From contig CAILCO010000046.1 of NCBI GenBank assembly GCA_903832735.1, positions 1-64,000 on the forward strand: DNA of 64,000 nt, given 5' to 3'. The position numbers and the translations under genes were made by a program. The DNA comes from an uncultured Sterolibacterium sp. GTDB lineage: Bacteria > Pseudomonadota > Gammaproteobacteria > Burkholderiales > Rhodocyclaceae. The notes beneath the pieces are model-generated. The model ran no database searches. It saw nothing but the letters and a program-made list of their open reading frames with translations, and was not told where the DNA came from. Below are positions 28,604-38,959 of this stretch, in pieces (the first letter of the stretch is position 1; each line of letters starts with the position of its first letter).

Positions 28604-29986
28604 CTATCCTTTTAGGCTCTGCATCAATACATGCACGTCGTTGTTGAGTTGCGCATCCTTGCTGCGCAGGTCGGCGATGGTGCGACAGGCGTGGAGCACT
28701 GTCGTATGATCGCGGCCGCCAAAGGCTTCGCCAATCTCGGGCAGACTGTGGTGCGTCAAGTCACGAGCCAGCGACATTGCCACCTGGCGTGGCCGGGCGA
28801 TGGCGCGGGTGCGTTTTTGTGAATACATCTCGGCGACCTTGATCTTGAAGTAGTCGGCAACGGTTTTCTGGATCAATTCCAGGGTCAATTGACGGTTGGT
28901 GGCGCCAAAAATGTCTTTTAGCGCTTCCTTGGCCATGTCCATGCCGATAGCTCGTCCATGAAAGCGGGCAAAAGCAATGACCTTGTTTAACGCGCCTTCG
29001 AGTTCGCGGACGTTGGAGCGCAAGTTTTTGGCGACGAGAAAGGCCACATCATCACCAAGATCTATTTTCGAGGCTTCCGCTTTCTTCTTCAGGATGGCGA
29101 CGCGCATTTCCTGCTCGGGTGGTTCGATCTGTACCGTCAGACCCCAGTCGAATCGTGAAATCAGGCGTTCCTCGAGACCGCTGATATCCTTGGGATAGGT
29201 GTCGCAAGTAATGACAATCTGCTTCTTGGCTTCGACCAGGGCATTGAAGGCGTAGAAAAACTCTTCCTGGGTGCGTGCCTTGTTGATGAAGAACTGGATA
29301 TCATCGACCAGCAGCAGGTCGAGTGAGCGGTAGTAGCGCTTGAAAACATCGAAGGACTTCTGCTGGTAGGCGCGTACCACGTCGGAAACATAATCCTCGG
29401 TATGCACATAGCGGATGACAATATCCGGGTTTTGCCGCCAGACCTCGTTGCCCAGTGCGTGGATCAGATGGGTCTTGCCCAAACCGACGCCACCGTAGAT
29501 GAACAGCGGATTGTAGGATGTGCCGGGATTCATCGCGACCTGCTGTGCAGCAGCGCGGGCGAGGTCGTTAGCGCGGCCGGTGACCAGCGTATCGAAGGTA
29601 AAGTCGGGGTTGAGCCTGGTTTTCTCGTAAGCGTTGTCGATGTGCGCCGGCGCTTGCCGAGTACTGCCGTTCTTTGGCGCCATGGCCGTTTCGCGCTGGG
29701 GTTGAGGCGAAACAGCGACGTCAGGAGGGGCACTGCCCAAACCGAGGCTGATGGAAACCGGCTCTTGAAAAAATTGCCGACTCAGCGCCTCTATCTGATC
29801 CAGGTAGCGTTCTCTGACCCACTGCAACACGAAGCGGTTGGGAGCGATCAGGCGCAGGCGAGTCGGCCTCGCCTCAGGATCGTCCGCGTCATCTTCCAGA
29901 CGCAGGGTCTTGATCCAGGTGTTGTACTGCTGTGCCGGCAACTCCTTTTCGAAGCGGCTCAGACAGACAGACCAAAATTCGCTCAT
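28604..29986 (-). CDS. dnaA: Chromosomal replication initiator DnaA
   Basis: AAA+ initiator of 460 residues that opens oriC. Domain I (1-75) contacts DnaB helpers; a linker with Pro and Gln follows; domain III carries Walker [10 protein letters not shown] (165-173), Walker [10 protein letters not shown] and the sensor [21 protein letters not shown]; domain IV is the DNA-binding part with signature [15 protein letters not shown]. It is divergent from rpmH across a 218-base gap and precedes dnaN. Confidence 0.98.
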   Translation of the reverse strand: MSEFWSVCLSRFEKELPAQQYNTWIKTLRLEDDADDPEARPTRLRLIAPNRFVLQWVRERYLDQIEALSRQFFQEPVSISLGLGSAPPDVAVSPQPQRETAMAPKNGSTRQAPAHIDNAYEKTRLNPDFTFDTLVTGRANDLARAAAQQVAMNPGTSYNPLFIYGGVGLGKTHLIHALGNEVWRQNPDIVIRYVHTEDYVSDVVRAYQQKSFDVFKRYYRSLDLLLVDDIQFFINKARTQEEFFYAFNALVEAKKQIVITCDTYPKDISGLEERLISRFDWGLTVQIEPPEQEMRVAILKKKAEASKIDLGDDVAFLVAKNLRSNVRELEGALNKVIAFARFHGRAIGMDMAKEALKDIFGATNRQLTLELIQKTVADYFKIKVAEMYSQKRTRAIARPRQVAMSLARDLTHHSLPEIGEAFGGRDHTTVLHACRTIADLRSKDAQLNNDVHVLMQSLKG

Positions 29987-30116
29987 GGTGATTATTTAAA
30001 CCTGCGCTACTGGCAAGTATTTGATTGATATTATTATATAATTATGACTTCGGAAGCGTGATTTCCTGCTTCCCGCCGAGTATCGGCTGCGGGCATTTTA
30101 GCCGGTTTGCCAAAAG

Positions 30117-30125
30117 TTATCCACA
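30117..30125 (+). promoter_or_regulatory. DnaA box between dnaA and rpmH
   Basis: A perfect TTATCCACA. It lies about 130 bases before the dnaA start, so it may serve autoregulation of dnaA or part of an origin. The AT-rich run TATTATATAATTATG at 30031-30045 is close to the dnaA start and probably carries its -10 element. Confidence 0.65.
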
Positions 30126-30145
30126 GGCGGGCCGAAAAATACAGC

Positions 30146-30174
30146 TTGACAAAGATCCTCTTAAACGATGTAAT
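30146..30174 (+). promoter_or_regulatory. Promoter of rpmH-rnpA-yidD-yidC-mnmE
   Basis: TTGACA at 30146-30151, a 17-base spacer, then TGTAAT at 30169-30174, a near-consensus sigma-70 promoter 31 bases before the rpmH ATG. Confidence 0.7.
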
Positions 30175-30204
30175 CGACCGTTTCTCTTTTCGAGGAATAT
30201 TTCC

Positions 30205-30339
30205 ATGAAACGCACTTATCAGCCTTCGGTCGTTCGTCGCAAGCGTACCCACGGCTTCCTCGTGCGCATGCGCACCCGCGGCGGCCGTGCCGTCATTCGC
30301 GCTCGTCGCGCCAAGGGCCGCGTCCGCCTGGCTGTCTGA
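30205..30339 (+). CDS. rpmH: Ribosomal protein L34
   Basis: 44-residue basic ribosomal protein of the large subunit ([20 protein letters not shown] to [11 protein letters not shown]). Length and sequence are exactly as expected. GAGGAA lies nine bases before the ATG. First gene of the rpmH-rnpA-yidD-yidC-mnmE operon, divergent from dnaA. The rnpA frame opens inside its 3' part. Confidence 0.98.
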   Translation: MKRTYQPSVVRRKRTHGFLVRMRTRGGRAVIRARRAKGRVRLAV

Positions 30340-30724
30340 AGCCACGGCGGGTGGTGGGGGATACATCAAGCCCGATTTCAGCTTTCGCAGTAGTTTCCGG
30401 TTACACGATGCGGAAGAGTTTTCTTCCGTCTTCGCTTCCCGTCGCGTACTGCGTGGTAATCGCTTCGATCTCCACTATGTTGCCGGGACCGAAGATGCCG
30501 CTCGCCTTGGTTTGATTGTCGCCAAAAGGCTGGCACATCGGGCCGTACAGCGTAATCTGCTGAAGCGGCTGGCCCGGGAAGCCTTCCGTCACGCCCGGCC
30601 GACCCTGCCGCCTTTAGACTTGGTACTGCGCCTGGCCAGATCGCCCGGCAATTTGCTCAGTGTCGAGGCCAGGCGGGCTTGGCGTGCCGAGATTGAGCAA
30701 CTGTTGGCCCGGCTGCCACGATGA
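30287..30724 (+). CDS. rnpA: Ribonuclease P protein component
   Basis: Protein subunit of RNase P, which trims the 5' leader of tRNA precursors with the RNA subunit. The family core begins [20 protein letters not shown] and includes the RNR motif as [16 protein letters not shown]. The start is unclear. The only ATG/GTG/TTG in frame is GTG 30287, inside rpmH, giving 145 residues (long for the family). The alignment predicts a start near 30365, where an ATC follows a G-rich stretch; a CTG at 30332 is another option. The last four bases overlap yidD (ATGA). Confidence 0.9.
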   Translation: MPSFALVAPRAASAWLSEATAGGGGYIKPDFSFRSSFRLHDAEEFSSVFASRRVLRGNRFDLHYVAGTEDAARLGLIVAKRLAHRAVQRNLLKRLAREAFRHARPTLPPLDLVLRLARSPGNLLSVEARRAWRAEIEQLLARLPR

Positions 30725-30942
30725 GGGTATTGATGACCGCCCCGCTGATCTTCCTGATCAGGTTCTACCGGTATGCTATCAGTCCGCTATTGGGACGCGC
30801 ATGCCGCTTCCATCCAAGCTGCTCCGAGTATGCCATCGAGGCGCTGCACCGGCATGGCTTCCTGGCCGGAATCTGGCTGGCGACGCGCCGTGTGGCGCGT
30901 TGCCATCCCTGGCATCCGGGCGGTTTCGATCCGGTGCCTTAA
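30721..30942 (+). CDS. yidD: Membrane protein insertion efficiency factor YidD
   Basis: Small (73 residues) inner-membrane-associated protein that aids YidC-dependent insertion. Conserved motifs [20 protein letters not shown] and [12 protein letters not shown], then [20 protein letters not shown]. The start overlaps the rnpA stop, and yidC follows after 39 bases, the usual order. Confidence 0.95.
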   Translation: MRVLMTAPLIFLIRFYRYAISPLLGRACRFHPSCSEYAIEALHRHGFLAGIWLATRRVARCHPWHPGGFDPVP

Positions 30943-30981
30943 CCGCTGTTGATTCAGCGCTACTGTTTCGAGAGACTGTTG

Positions 30982-32643
30982 ATGGACAACCAACGTTTGA
31001 TACTCCTGCTGGTGTTTTCCTTTTCCGTGGTGATGCTTTGGGATGCCTGGCAGAAGCAGGGGCAACCGCCACCTGGACGGACAGCCATTACGGCACAGCA
31101 AGCTGCTGCCGGTCCGGGCGCCGCTATTCCCACGCCTATGGCTACTCCCGGTCCGTCGGCTGCGCCGCTGTCCGCCTCCGCCTTGCCCGCTGCCGCTCTG
31201 CCTGCGGCAGTGTCTGTCGCCAAAGCCCTGGTCAAGACGGATCTGTTCAACGCAGAAATCTCCAGCCAAGGCGGCGACCTGATCCGCCTGGAACTTACCC
31301 AGCACCGTGCTACCGGCGACATGAGCCGCGACTTTCTGCTCTTCGATAACGGCGAGCAGCATATCTACGAAGCGCAAAGTGGTTTGATCGGCGAGGGTTT
31401 GCCCAACCACAAGACCTTGTTCCAGTTCGCCGCCAGCGATTATCGCCTCAAGGATGGTCAGGATACGCTGGAGGTGCGGCTTCAGGCACCCGCTGTCAAT
31501 GGTCTCAAGGTGGCCAAGATCTATACTTTTCACCGTGGCAGCTATCTGATCGACGTTGCCTACGAGATTGTCAATGAAGGCGCGCTGCCCTTCGCTGCTC
31601 CTGCCTATTTTCAGACCGTGCGCGACGGTAAGTCGCCGGAAGGCGACCCGAAGATGGTTAGCACCTTCACCGGTGCCGCTGTCTACACCGAGCAGGATAA
31701 GTATCAGAAACTGAGTTTTGAAGATGTCGCCAAGGACAAGAAGAAACATGCGCAGAAGGCCGACAATGGCTGGATCGCCCTGATCCAACATTACTTCGTA
31801 TCGGCTTGGCTGCCGCAGGACAAGACCGAGCGCGAGTATTTCACGCGCAAGGTGGGCGACGACCTCTACAGCATCGGCGTGATCGTGCCGGTGCCGGCGG
31901 TGGCTCCCGGCGCCAGCGGGCGGGTCATGGTTCAGTTGTACGCTGGTCCGCAGGAGCAGGAGAAACTGGCCAAGATCGCGCCGGGATTGAATTTGGTGGT
32001 GGACTACGGCTGGTTGACCATCGTTGCGGCGCCGTTGTTCTGGGTTCTGGAGTTGATCCACCGCTGGGTCGGCAACTGGGGCTGGGCGATCATCGGTCTT
32101 ACCGTGCTGCTCAAGCTGATCTTCTTCCCGCTTTCCGCCGCGAGCTACAAGTCGATGGCGAAAATGAAGATGGTTACGCCGAAGCTGGCGAAGTTGAAGG
32201 AGCTGTACGCCGACGATAGAGGCCGTCTGAACCAGGAAATGATGGAGCTCTACAAGCGCGAGAAGATCAACCCCTTGGGCGGTTGCCTACCGATCGTGGT
32301 GCAGATACCGGTCTTTATCTCACTCTACTGGGTTCTCCTCGGCACTGTCGAGATGCGCCATGCGCCGTGGCTGGGCTGGATCATGGATCTTTCGGCCAAG
32401 GATCCCTACTTCATCCTGCCTTTGCTGATGGGCGCGACCATGCTGGTGCAGACCCGGCTCAACCCGACGCCGCCGGACCCTATCCAGGCCAAGGTGATGC
32501 TGTTCATGCCTATCGTATTCACGGGCATGTTCCTGTTCTCTCCTGCCGGCCTGGTGCTCTACTGGACGGTGAATAACCTGTTGTCGATTGCCCAGCAGTG
32601 GCAGATCACGCGCTTGATCGAGGCTGGAAAGAAAGTCGCATAG
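30982..32643 (+). CDS. yidC: Membrane protein insertase YidC
   Basis: Inserts and folds inner-membrane proteins alone or with Sec. 553 residues from ATG 30982. One N-terminal helix ([19 protein letters not shown]), an Ala/Pro-rich linker, the large periplasmic beta-domain (about 80-340) and then five C-terminal helices (about 355-535) starting [20 protein letters not shown]; the conserved groove segment [20 protein letters not shown] is present. The open frame extends to 30949 without support. Its stop codon is followed at once by mnmE coding sequence. Confidence 0.96.
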   Translation: MDNQRLILLLVFSFSVVMLWDAWQKQGQPPPGRTAITAQQAAAGPGAAIPTPMATPGPSAAPLSASALPAAALPAAVSVAKALVKTDLFNAEISSQGGDLIRLELTQHRATGDMSRDFLLFDNGEQHIYEAQSGLIGEGLPNHKTLFQFAASDYRLKDGQDTLEVRLQAPAVNGLKVAKIYTFHRGSYLIDVAYEIVNEGALPFAAPAYFQTVRDGKSPEGDPKMVSTFTGAAVYTEQDKYQKLSFEDVAKDKKKHAQKADNGWIALIQHYFVSAWLPQDKTEREYFTRKVGDDLYSIGVIVPVPAVAPGASGRVMVQLYAGPQEQEKLAKIAPGLNLVVDYGWLTIVAAPLFWVLELIHRWVGNWGWAIIGLTVLLKLIFFPLSAASYKSMAKMKMVTPKLAKLKELYADDRGRLNQEMMELYKREKINPLGGCLPIVVQIPVFISLYWVLLGTVEMRHAPWLGWIMDLSAKDPYFILPLLMGATMLVQTRLNPTPPDPIQAKVMLFMPIVFTGMFLFSPAGLVLYWTVNNLLSIAQQWQITRLIEAGKKVA

Positions 32644-32644
32644 T

Positions 32645-33979
32645 CTGGAACCGCGCGATACCATCGCCGCCATTGCCACCGCCCCAGGGCGCGGTGGCAT
32701 CGGCGTGGTGCGATTGTCCGGCCTCGGTCTGCTGACGCTGGCCGAGACACTGATCGGCAGGCGACCCTTGGCTCGCAGGGCCAGCCTGGCGAACTTCAAG
32801 GATGGCGCAGGAGCGGCCATCGATCAGGGCCTCCTGCTCTATTTCCCCGCGCCGCATTCCTTCACCGGCGAGGATGTGCTCGAACTCCAGGGCCACGGCG
32901 GCCCGATAGTGCTGCAATTGCTGTTGAACCGCTGTCTCGAACTGGGTGCGCGGCTCGCTGAACCGGGCGAATTTACCCGCCGCGCCTTTCTCAACGACAA
33001 GCTGGATCTGGCCCAGGCGGAGGCGGTGGCCGATCTGATCGAGGCCGCCACGGCGCAGGCAGCCCGATCGGCGCTACGCTCCATGAGCGGCGAGTTTTCG
33101 CGGGCTGTCGACGGCCTGGTTGAACGGCTGATCGAGCTGCGCATGCTGGTCGAGGCGACGCTCGACTTTCCCGAAGAAGAGGTCGCCGTGGTGAGCGATG
33201 CGGCGCCGCGTCTTCGGCAACTGCGTACCGATCTGGAGACTCTTCGCGCCCGTGCCAGGCAAGGCAGTCTGTTGCGCAATGGCCTCCACGTCGTGCTCGC
33301 CGGCCCGCCTAATGTCGGCAAGTCATCGCTCTTGAATCGTCTCGCCGGTGAGGATCGCGCCATCGTCACGGCGATCGCCGGCACCACCCGCGATGCCGTC
33401 AGAGAGACCATCCAGATCGAGGGCATTCCGCTGCACATCATCGATACCGCCGGCCTGCGCGAGACTGAGGACGCACTCGAAAAGCTTGGCATAGAGCGCA
33501 GTTGGCGCGAGATTGAACGTGCCGACATCGTCTTGCAGCTGGTCGATGCCGGAGTCGGCATGAGCGCTGCGGACGAGGCGGTCGCCGCACAATTGCCGGC
33601 CGGCGTGGAGCGCATCCTGGTCTATAACAAGTGCGACCTTGCGGGCCTGAAAGGCGCCAGGAACATCGCCGATGGCCGCGTGCATCTGAGCTTGTCGGCC
33701 AAGAGCGGCGAGGGCATAGAGCTGCTTCACGACGAGTTGCTGCGTGTTGCCGGCTGGGCCGGCCACGGCGAGGACGCGATTCTCGCCCGGTCACGCCATC
33801 TCGAAGCGCTGGCTGAGGCGGAGGGTCATCTTGCCCGGGCGAGCGAAGAGGTGCTGCGTCTTGAACTCTGCGCAGAGGAGTTGCGCCTCGCCCAGGAAGC
33901 TCTGGCTGCGATTACCGGAAAATTCACCGCTGACGAACTGCTCGGCGAAATCTTCTCGCGTTTTTGTATCGGCAAATGA
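32645..33979 (+). CDS. mnmE: tRNA modification GTPase MnmE; start codon appears to be CTG
   Basis: With MnmG, this GTPase makes the 5-carboxymethylaminomethyl group on the wobble uridine of several tRNAs. The N-terminal folate-binding domain opens [20 protein letters not shown]; the G domain has [26 protein letters not shown] and NKCD; the chain ends FCIGK with the essential Cys. 444 residues. The first GTG (32705) would delete the conserved 20-residue start. The frame is open back to a stop at 32615-32617 with no ATG, GTG or TTG, so translation probably begins at the CTG at 32645, right after the yidC TAG, or at CTG 32624. Coupling to yidC translation is likely. Confidence 0.93.
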   Translation: MEPRDTIAAIATAPGRGGIGVVRLSGLGLLTLAETLIGRRPLARRASLANFKDGAGAAIDQGLLLYFPAPHSFTGEDVLELQGHGGPIVLQLLLNRCLELGARLAEPGEFTRRAFLNDKLDLAQAEAVADLIEAATAQAARSALRSMSGEFSRAVDGLVERLIELRMLVEATLDFPEEEVAVVSDAAPRLRQLRTDLETLRARARQGSLLRNGLHVVLAGPPNVGKSSLLNRLAGEDRAIVTAIAGTTRDAVRETIQIEGIPLHIIDTAGLRETEDALEKLGIERSWREIERADIVLQLVDAGVGMSAADEAVAAQLPAGVERILVYNKCDLAGLKGARNIADGRVHLSLSAKSGEGIELLHDELLRVAGWAGHGEDAILARSRHLEALAEAEGHLARASEEVLRLELCAEELRLAQEALAAITGKFTADELLGEIFSRFCIGK

Positions 33980-34743
33980 TGACGGGCATGGAAATGGGGC
34001 TGCTTGCCGGCGCGGCTTTCATTGCCGGCCTGGTCGATGCCGTGGTCGGCGGCGGCGGCTTGATCCAGATTCCTGCGTTGTTTACCGTCCTGCCGCAGGC
34101 TATGCCGGCGACCCTCTTCGGCACCAACAAGCTCGCCGCGATCTTCGGCACGGCCAGTGCGGCGCTGCGCTACTCGCGGCGGATTCAGGTGCCCTGGCGA
34201 GCCGCCTTGCCGGCAGCGTTTGCGGCTTTCATCTTCTCGTACCTGGGCGCAATGGCGGTTTCACTGTTGCCGCGTGCGCTGCTGCGGCCTCTGGTGTTGA
34301 TCCTGCTGATACTGGTCACACTCTATACGTTCGTGCGCAAGGATTTTGGCAGCATCGACGACAATCGCCATCACGGTTCCTCCGACATGTTTTTGGCAAT
34401 GCTGTTCGGCGCCGTGCTCGGTTTCTATGACGGCTTCTTTGGGCCGGGCACAGGCAGTTTTCTGATTTTCGTTTTCATCCGTTTTTTCGGTCTCGATTTC
34501 CTGCGCGCTTCGAGTGCAGCGAAAATCGTCAATGTCGCCACCAATGGCGCAGCCCTGCTTTACTTCGGGGCGCACGGCCAGGTACTTTGGACCGTCGCGG
34601 CGCTGATGGCTGTTTTCAACATTGCCGGGGCTGTTTTTGGCGCCTACCTCGCCCTGCGTCACGGCAGCGGCTTCGTTCGCAGGGTATTCCTGGCGCTGGC
34701 TACGGCGCTGATCGCCAAATTCGGCTACGATACTTTCACCTGA
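33979..34743 (+). CDS. TSUP-family (TauE/SafE) anion transporter
   Basis: Inner-membrane protein of 254 residues with about eight hydrophobic helices, in the sulfite/organosulfonate exporter family. Signature parts are AGLVDAVVGGGGLIQIPALF and its duplicated counterpart GFYDGFFGPGTGSFLIFVFI, with GTNKLAAIFGTASAALRYSR. Substrate unknown; relatives export or import sulfur-containing anions. ATG 33979 overlaps the mnmE stop by one base; the two could be co-transcribed. Confidence 0.88.
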   Translation: MTGMEMGLLAGAAFIAGLVDAVVGGGGLIQIPALFTVLPQAMPATLFGTNKLAAIFGTASAALRYSRRIQVPWRAALPAAFAAFIFSYLGAMAVSLLPRALLRPLVLILLILVTLYTFVRKDFGSIDDNRHHGSSDMFLAMLFGAVLGFYDGFFGPGTGSFLIFVFIRFFGLDFLRASSAAKIVNVATNGAALLYFGAHGQVLWTVAALMAVFNIAGAVFGAYLALRHGSGFVRRVFLALATALIAKFGYDTFT

Positions 34744-34889
34744 GTCGGACGAAGTGAATTATGATTCAGTTGTGCATTGCTAAAATATAATCTTGTATCG
34801 CTAATTATTTGGTCTAATTTATCAAAACCGGATTAATTTAGGCCTATCGCAAGATTGGGTTATCGCCGCTAGACATATAGGAGGAGACC

Positions 34890-36035
34890 ATGAAAATAAT
34901 ATCGTCGCTGATCGCCCTGGCATCTATCGCCACGGTGAATCTGGCCCATGCCGACATCAATGTCGGCGTCATCGTATCGGCGACCGGACCGGCCGCATCC
35001 CTCGGTATTCCTGAGAAGAATACCTTCGCCCTGATGCCGACCACCATCGCCGGCCAGAAGATTAACTACATCATTCTCGACGATGCCTCGGATACCACCA
35101 AGGCTGTCACCAATGCCAAGAAGTTGATCGGCGAGGACAAGGTCGACGCCATCCTCGGTTCGACCATCACGCCCAATTCCCTGGCCATGATTGACGTCGT
35201 CGCCGATGCCGAAACGCCGATGATCTCGATGGCGGCCTCTTCGCGCATCATCGAGCCGATGGACGCCAAGCGCCGCTGGGTCTTCAAGACGCCGCAAAAC
35301 GACTCGCAGATGGCCATCGCGATTACCGAGCACATGAGCAATAGCGGGGTGAAGACCGCCGCCTTCATCGGCTTCTCCGATGCCTATGGCGAGGGCTGGT
35401 GGAATGAGTTCAGCAAGATCGTCGAGGCGCGGCACATCAAGATCGTCGCCAACGAGCGCTACAACCGTTCCGATACCTCGGTCACCGGGCAGGTGCTGAA
35501 GATAATCTCGGCCCATCCCGATGCCGTGCTGATCGCCGGTTCGGGTACGCCGGCGGCGTTGCCGCAGGTCGCGCTCAAGGAGAGGGGTTACAAGGGCACG
35601 GTGTATCAGACCCATGGCATCGCCAACAACGACTTTCTCCGCGTCGGCGGCAAGGACGTCGAGGGTACTTGGCTGCCGGCAGGTCCGGTGCTGGTCGCGA
35701 GTCAGCTTCCGGATTCCAATCCGCTCAAGAAGTCGGCGCTGGCTTACGTGAATAAGTATGAAGCGGCTTATGGTGCCGGTAGCGTGTCGACCTTCGGAGC
35801 ACATGCCTGGGACGCCGGTCTGCTGCTGGCCAATGCCATACCCGTTGCGCTGAAGAAGGCAAAGCCGGGAAGCAAGGAGTTTCGTGCGGCGCTGCGCGAT
35901 GCGCTCGAGACCACCAAGGAGCTTGCCGGTGCCCATGGGGTGTTCAATATGTCGGCCAATGACCATCTTGGTTTCGACCAGCGCGCCCGCGTCATGGTCA
36001 AGATCGAGGGCGGCAAATGGAAGCTGGCTAAGTGA
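34890..36035 (+). CDS. Branched-chain amino acid-type ABC binding protein
   Basis: Periplasmic receptor of 381 residues. Residues 1-21 are a signal peptide ending NLAHA. The mature part is a LivK/LivJ-like type I fold (INVGVIVSATGPAASLGIPE, KLIGEDKVDAILGSTITPNS, SDAYGEGWWNEFSKIVEARH, VTGQVLKIISAHPDAVLIAG). Ligand could be an amino acid or an aromatic acid, as in many such importers. GGAGGAG precedes the ATG. An AT-rich promoter region (34760-34860) lies before it. A hairpin follows the gene, which would favour its expression over the permease genes. Confidence 0.88.
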   Translation: MKIISSLIALASIATVNLAHADINVGVIVSATGPAASLGIPEKNTFALMPTTIAGQKINYIILDDASDTTKAVTNAKKLIGEDKVDAILGSTITPNSLAMIDVVADAETPMISMAASSRIIEPMDAKRRWVFKTPQNDSQMAIAITEHMSNSGVKTAAFIGFSDAYGEGWWNEFSKIVEARHIKIVANERYNRSDTSVTGQVLKIISAHPDAVLIAGSGTPAALPQVALKERGYKGTVYQTHGIANNDFLRVGGKDVEGTWLPAGPVLVASQLPDSNPLKKSALAYVNKYEAAYGAGSVSTFGAHAWDAGLLLANAIPVALKKAKPGSKEFRAALRDALETTKELAGAHGVFNMSANDHLGFDQRARVMVKIEGGKWKLAK

Positions 36036-36076
36036 GCACATTGGCGGGGCGCGTGTCGCCCCGTTGATCATCGCCT

Positions 36077-36104
36077 GGGGCGCCTGCGGTTACTACGGCG
36101 CCCC
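36077..36104 (+). terminator. Intercistronic hairpin after the binding protein gene
   Basis: GGGGCGCC (36077-36084) pairs with GGCGCCCC (36097-36104) around a twelve-base loop, followed by GATTCTTTCT. A smaller GGGGCG/CGCCCC pair lies just upstream. Such structures after the receptor gene usually attenuate downstream transcription or protect the upstream mRNA. Confidence 0.6.
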
Positions 36105-36125
36105 GATTCTTTCTAGAAGGTTGTC

Positions 36126-37163
36126 ATGGATTTGCAAATTGCCCTGCTGCTAGGTCAGGACGGGATCACCAACGGTGCGATATACGCGCTGTTGTCGTTG
36201 GCTCTGGTGCTGGTGTTTGCGGTCACCCGGGTCATTTTTATACCGCAAGGGGAGTACGTAGCCCTAGGGGCGCTGACGCTGGCGAGTTTTCAGGCCGGTA
36301 AGACGCCTGGGACCTTGTGGCTGCTGCTCGGGGCGGGTTTGGCGGTGGCGCTGATCGATGTAGCTGGCTCGCTACGCAGCGGATCGCGGCGACGGATCCC
36401 GGGGGTCATGCTTTGGAACCTGGGCTATCCGGCCGCCGCCGCCGTCGTGGTGCTTCTTGCTCGACCGGTGGAATGGCTCCTGCCGGCTCAGGTGTTGCTC
36501 TCTCTAGCACTGGTGGTGCCGCTGGGACCGATGGTCTACCGACTTGCCTTCCAACCGGTGGCGGAGGCATCGGTGCTGGTCTTGCTGATTGTCGCCGTGG
36601 CGGTGCATCTTGCCCTGGTCGGTTTGGGCCTGCTGTTCTTCGGCGCCGAAGGATCGCGCACCACGGCGTTTGGCGACGCGTCGTTCCAGTTGGGCAGCAT
36701 AACCGTCACCAGCCAGACGCTTTGGGTGCTGGGCTCGAGTTTGTTCCTGATCGTTGCCCTCTACTTGTTCTTCGGCCGTACCATCTATGGCAAGGCCCTG
36801 CGGGCCACCGCCATCAACCGCACGGGAGCGCGCCTGATGGGCATATCGACGGTTCTGGCTGGCAAACTGTCGTTTCTCTTGGCGGCACTGATCGGCGCCT
36901 TCTCCGGTATCCTGATCGCCCCGATTACCACCATCTACTACGACACCGGTTTCTTGATCGGCTTGAAGGGTTTCGTTGGCGCTATCGTGGGCGGCCTGGT
37001 GAGTTATCCGATCGCCGCCGCCGGTGCGCTGATGGTCGGTCTGCTTGAAGCATATTCCTCCTTCTGGGCCAGCGCTTTCAAGGAGGTGATCGTGTTTACA
37101 CTGATCATCCCGGTCCTGGTGTGGCGCTCCCTGACCACGCACCATGTAGAGGAGGACGAGTGA
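36126..37163 (+). CDS. livH: Branched-chain amino acid ABC permease, LivH type
   Basis: Inner-membrane permease of 345 residues, first of the two channel subunits. It begins with the family pattern [40 protein letters not shown] and ends with [40 protein letters not shown]. About eight to nine helices. It is longer than E. coli LivH (308), with an extra segment near residues 70-120. AGAAGG precedes the ATG. The stop overlaps the next start (TGATG). Confidence 0.88.
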   Translation: MDLQIALLLGQDGITNGAIYALLSLALVLVFAVTRVIFIPQGEYVALGALTLASFQAGKTPGTLWLLLGAGLAVALIDVAGSLRSGSRRRIPGVMLWNLGYPAAAAVVVLLARPVEWLLPAQVLLSLALVVPLGPMVYRLAFQPVAEASVLVLLIVAVAVHLALVGLGLLFFGAEGSRTTAFGDASFQLGSITVTSQTLWVLGSSLFLIVALYLFFGRTIYGKALRATAINRTGARLMGISTVLAGKLSFLLAALIGAFSGILIAPITTIYYDTGFLIGLKGFVGAIVGGLVSYPIAAAGALMVGLLEAYSSFWASAFKEVIVFTLIIPVLVWRSLTTHHVEEDE

Positions 37164-38959
37164 TGTCGGCGAGTCCGCGCGCGGTGCTTTCGGTATTCCT
37201 GATCATGCTCGGCCTGGGGCCGCTGCTGTTGCCTGAATTTTACGTGACCCTGCTCAATTACATCGGCCTCTACGCCATCGTCACGCTCGGCCTGGTGCTG
37301 CTCACCGGCGTCGGCGGCTTGACCTCCTTCGGTCAGGCGGCCTTCGTCGGTCTGGGTGCCTATACTACCGCCACCCTGACCACTGCCAGCGAGCTTCCGG
37401 GGTGGCTGGCGCCGTTCGGTCATTCTCCCTGGCTTGCTCTGGTCGCCGGTCTCATGGTCACCGCGGCGGTCGCCGTGTTGCTCGGCGCCCTGACTCTGCG
37501 CCTGTCCGGTCACTACCTGCCGTTGGGCACCATCGCCTGGGGTATCAGTCTCTACTTCCTGTTCGGTAATATCGAGTTCATCGGCGGCCATACCGGCATC
37601 ACCGGCATTCCGCCGCTCCAGATCGCCGGCATTGAGGTGAAGAGCGGGCGAGAGTTCTATTACCTGATATGGCCAATGTTGCTGGCGCTGATCTGGGCCA
37701 CGCAGAACCTCCTCGATTCGCGCTCCGGACGGGCCATCCGTGCCTTGAAGGGTGGCACCCTGATGGCCGAGGCGATGGGGGTCGATACCGCCCGTCTGAA
37801 GATGGCGATCTTCCTTATTGCGGCCCTGTTCGCCTGCGTCTCGGGCTGGCTGTATGCTCACCTGCAGCGTTTCGTCAATCCGACGCCGTTCGGCCTAGGG
37901 ATAGGCATCGAGTACCTGTTCATGGCCGTGATCGGCGGTGCCGGCAGCGTCTGGGGCGCCGTGGTCGGCGCGGGCGTGATCACCATTCTCAAGCAGTGGT
38001 TGCAGGATCTACTCCCGAAGCTGCTTGGCAGCAGCGGCAATTTCGAGGTGATCTTCTTCGGCTTGTTGATGGTGCTGATGTTGCAACGGGCGCGCGACGG
38101 GCTCTGGCCGATGTTGGCCCGACTCATGCCGGTAGTGCGGGACAATGGCATGGCGCGACCGGAGGGCTTGCCGCTGCCGAAGAAGGCCATGGCGCAGAGC
38201 GGCGAGTCCTTGCTCGTGGTTAAGGCTGCGAGAAAGGAGTTTGGCGGTCTGGTGGCCAACAACAACATGGATCTAACCGTCAGAGCGGGCGAGGTGCTGG
38301 CCCTGATAGGCCCGAATGGTGCGGGCAAGAGCACCCTGTTCAACTTGATTTCCGGGGTTACGCCGATGACCTCCGGTGAGATTCGCTTCCTCGGTGAGCG
38401 CATCGACGGCCTAAACTCTCGCACCATTGCTCGTCGTGGCATGAGCCGCACCTTCCAGCATGTTCGCCTCCTGCCTGCCATGAGCGTGCTTGAGAATGTC
38501 GCCATCGGCGCCCATATGCGCGGTAGCCATGGGGTAATCTCCGCGGCGCTGCGGCTCGAGCGTGCCGAGGAAGGCTGCCTGTTGGCCGAGGCGGCGCGCC
38601 AGATCGAGCGCGTCGGTCTAGGGACGCAGATGTTCGAACCAGCCGGCAGCCTAGCGCTGGGGCAGCAAAGAATACTCGAAATCGCCCGCGCGCTCAGTGC
38701 TGATCCTTGCCTGCTGCTCCTCGACGAACCGGCTGCCGGCCTGCGTTACCTGGAGAAGCAGGCGCTGGCGGACTTGTTGCGGCGGCTGCGCGGCGAGGGC
38801 ATGGGCATCCTGCTGGTCGAACACGACATGGATTTCGTCATGGGTCTGGCCGACCGGGTGGTGGTCATGGAATTCGGCGAGAAGATCGCGGAGGGGCTGC
38901 CCGACGAGGTCCAGCGCGATCCGGCGGTACTCGAGGCTTACCTCGGAGGTGTCGAGTGA
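37163..38959 (+). CDS. Fused branched-chain amino acid ABC permease-ATPase (LivM-LivG)
   Basis: 598 residues combining two transporter parts. Residues 1-315 are a LivM-type permease ([22 protein letters not shown], then [20 protein letters not shown] and the [20 protein letters not shown] motif). Residues 350-595 are a LivG-type ATPase: Walker [13 protein letters not shown], signature [15 protein letters not shown], Walker [12 protein letters not shown], His switch [12 protein letters not shown]. The linker is short and charged. LivM-LivG fusions are known in proteobacteria. The ATG at 37163 is chosen because it overlaps livH; the frame is open from 37121. The GTGA overlap with livF couples the two ATPases. 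Confidence 0.9.
   Translation: MSASPRAVLSVFLIMLGLGPLLLPEFYVTLLNYIGLYAIVTLGLVLLTGVGGLTSFGQAAFVGLGAYTTATLTTASELPGWLAPFGHSPWLALVAGLMVTAAVAVLLGALTLRLSGHYLPLGTIAWGISLYFLFGNIEFIGGHTGITGIPPLQIAGIEVKSGREFYYLIWPMLLALIWATQNLLDSRSGRAIRALKGGTLMAEAMGVDTARLKMAIFLIAALFACVSGWLYAHLQRFVNPTPFGLGIGIEYLFMAVIGGAGSVWGAVVGAGVITILKQWLQDLLPKLLGSSGNFEVIFFGLLMVLMLQRARDGLWPMLARLMPVVRDNGMARPEGLPLPKKAMAQSGESLLVVKAARKEFGGLVANNNMDLTVRAGEVLALIGPNGAGKSTLFNLISGVTPMTSGEIRFLGERIDGLNSRTIARRGMSRTFQHVRLLPAMSVLENVAIGAHMRGSHGVISAALRLERAEEGCLLAEAARQIERVGLGTQMFEPAGSLALGQQRILEIARALSADPCLLLLDEPAAGLRYLEKQALADLLRRLRGEGMGILLVEHDMDFVMGLADRVVVMEFGEKIAEGLPDEVQRDPAVLEAYLGGVE

Noticed and set aside
30787..32061. 424-codon minus-strand frame
   Set aside because: Antisense to yidD and yidC; no family resemblance.
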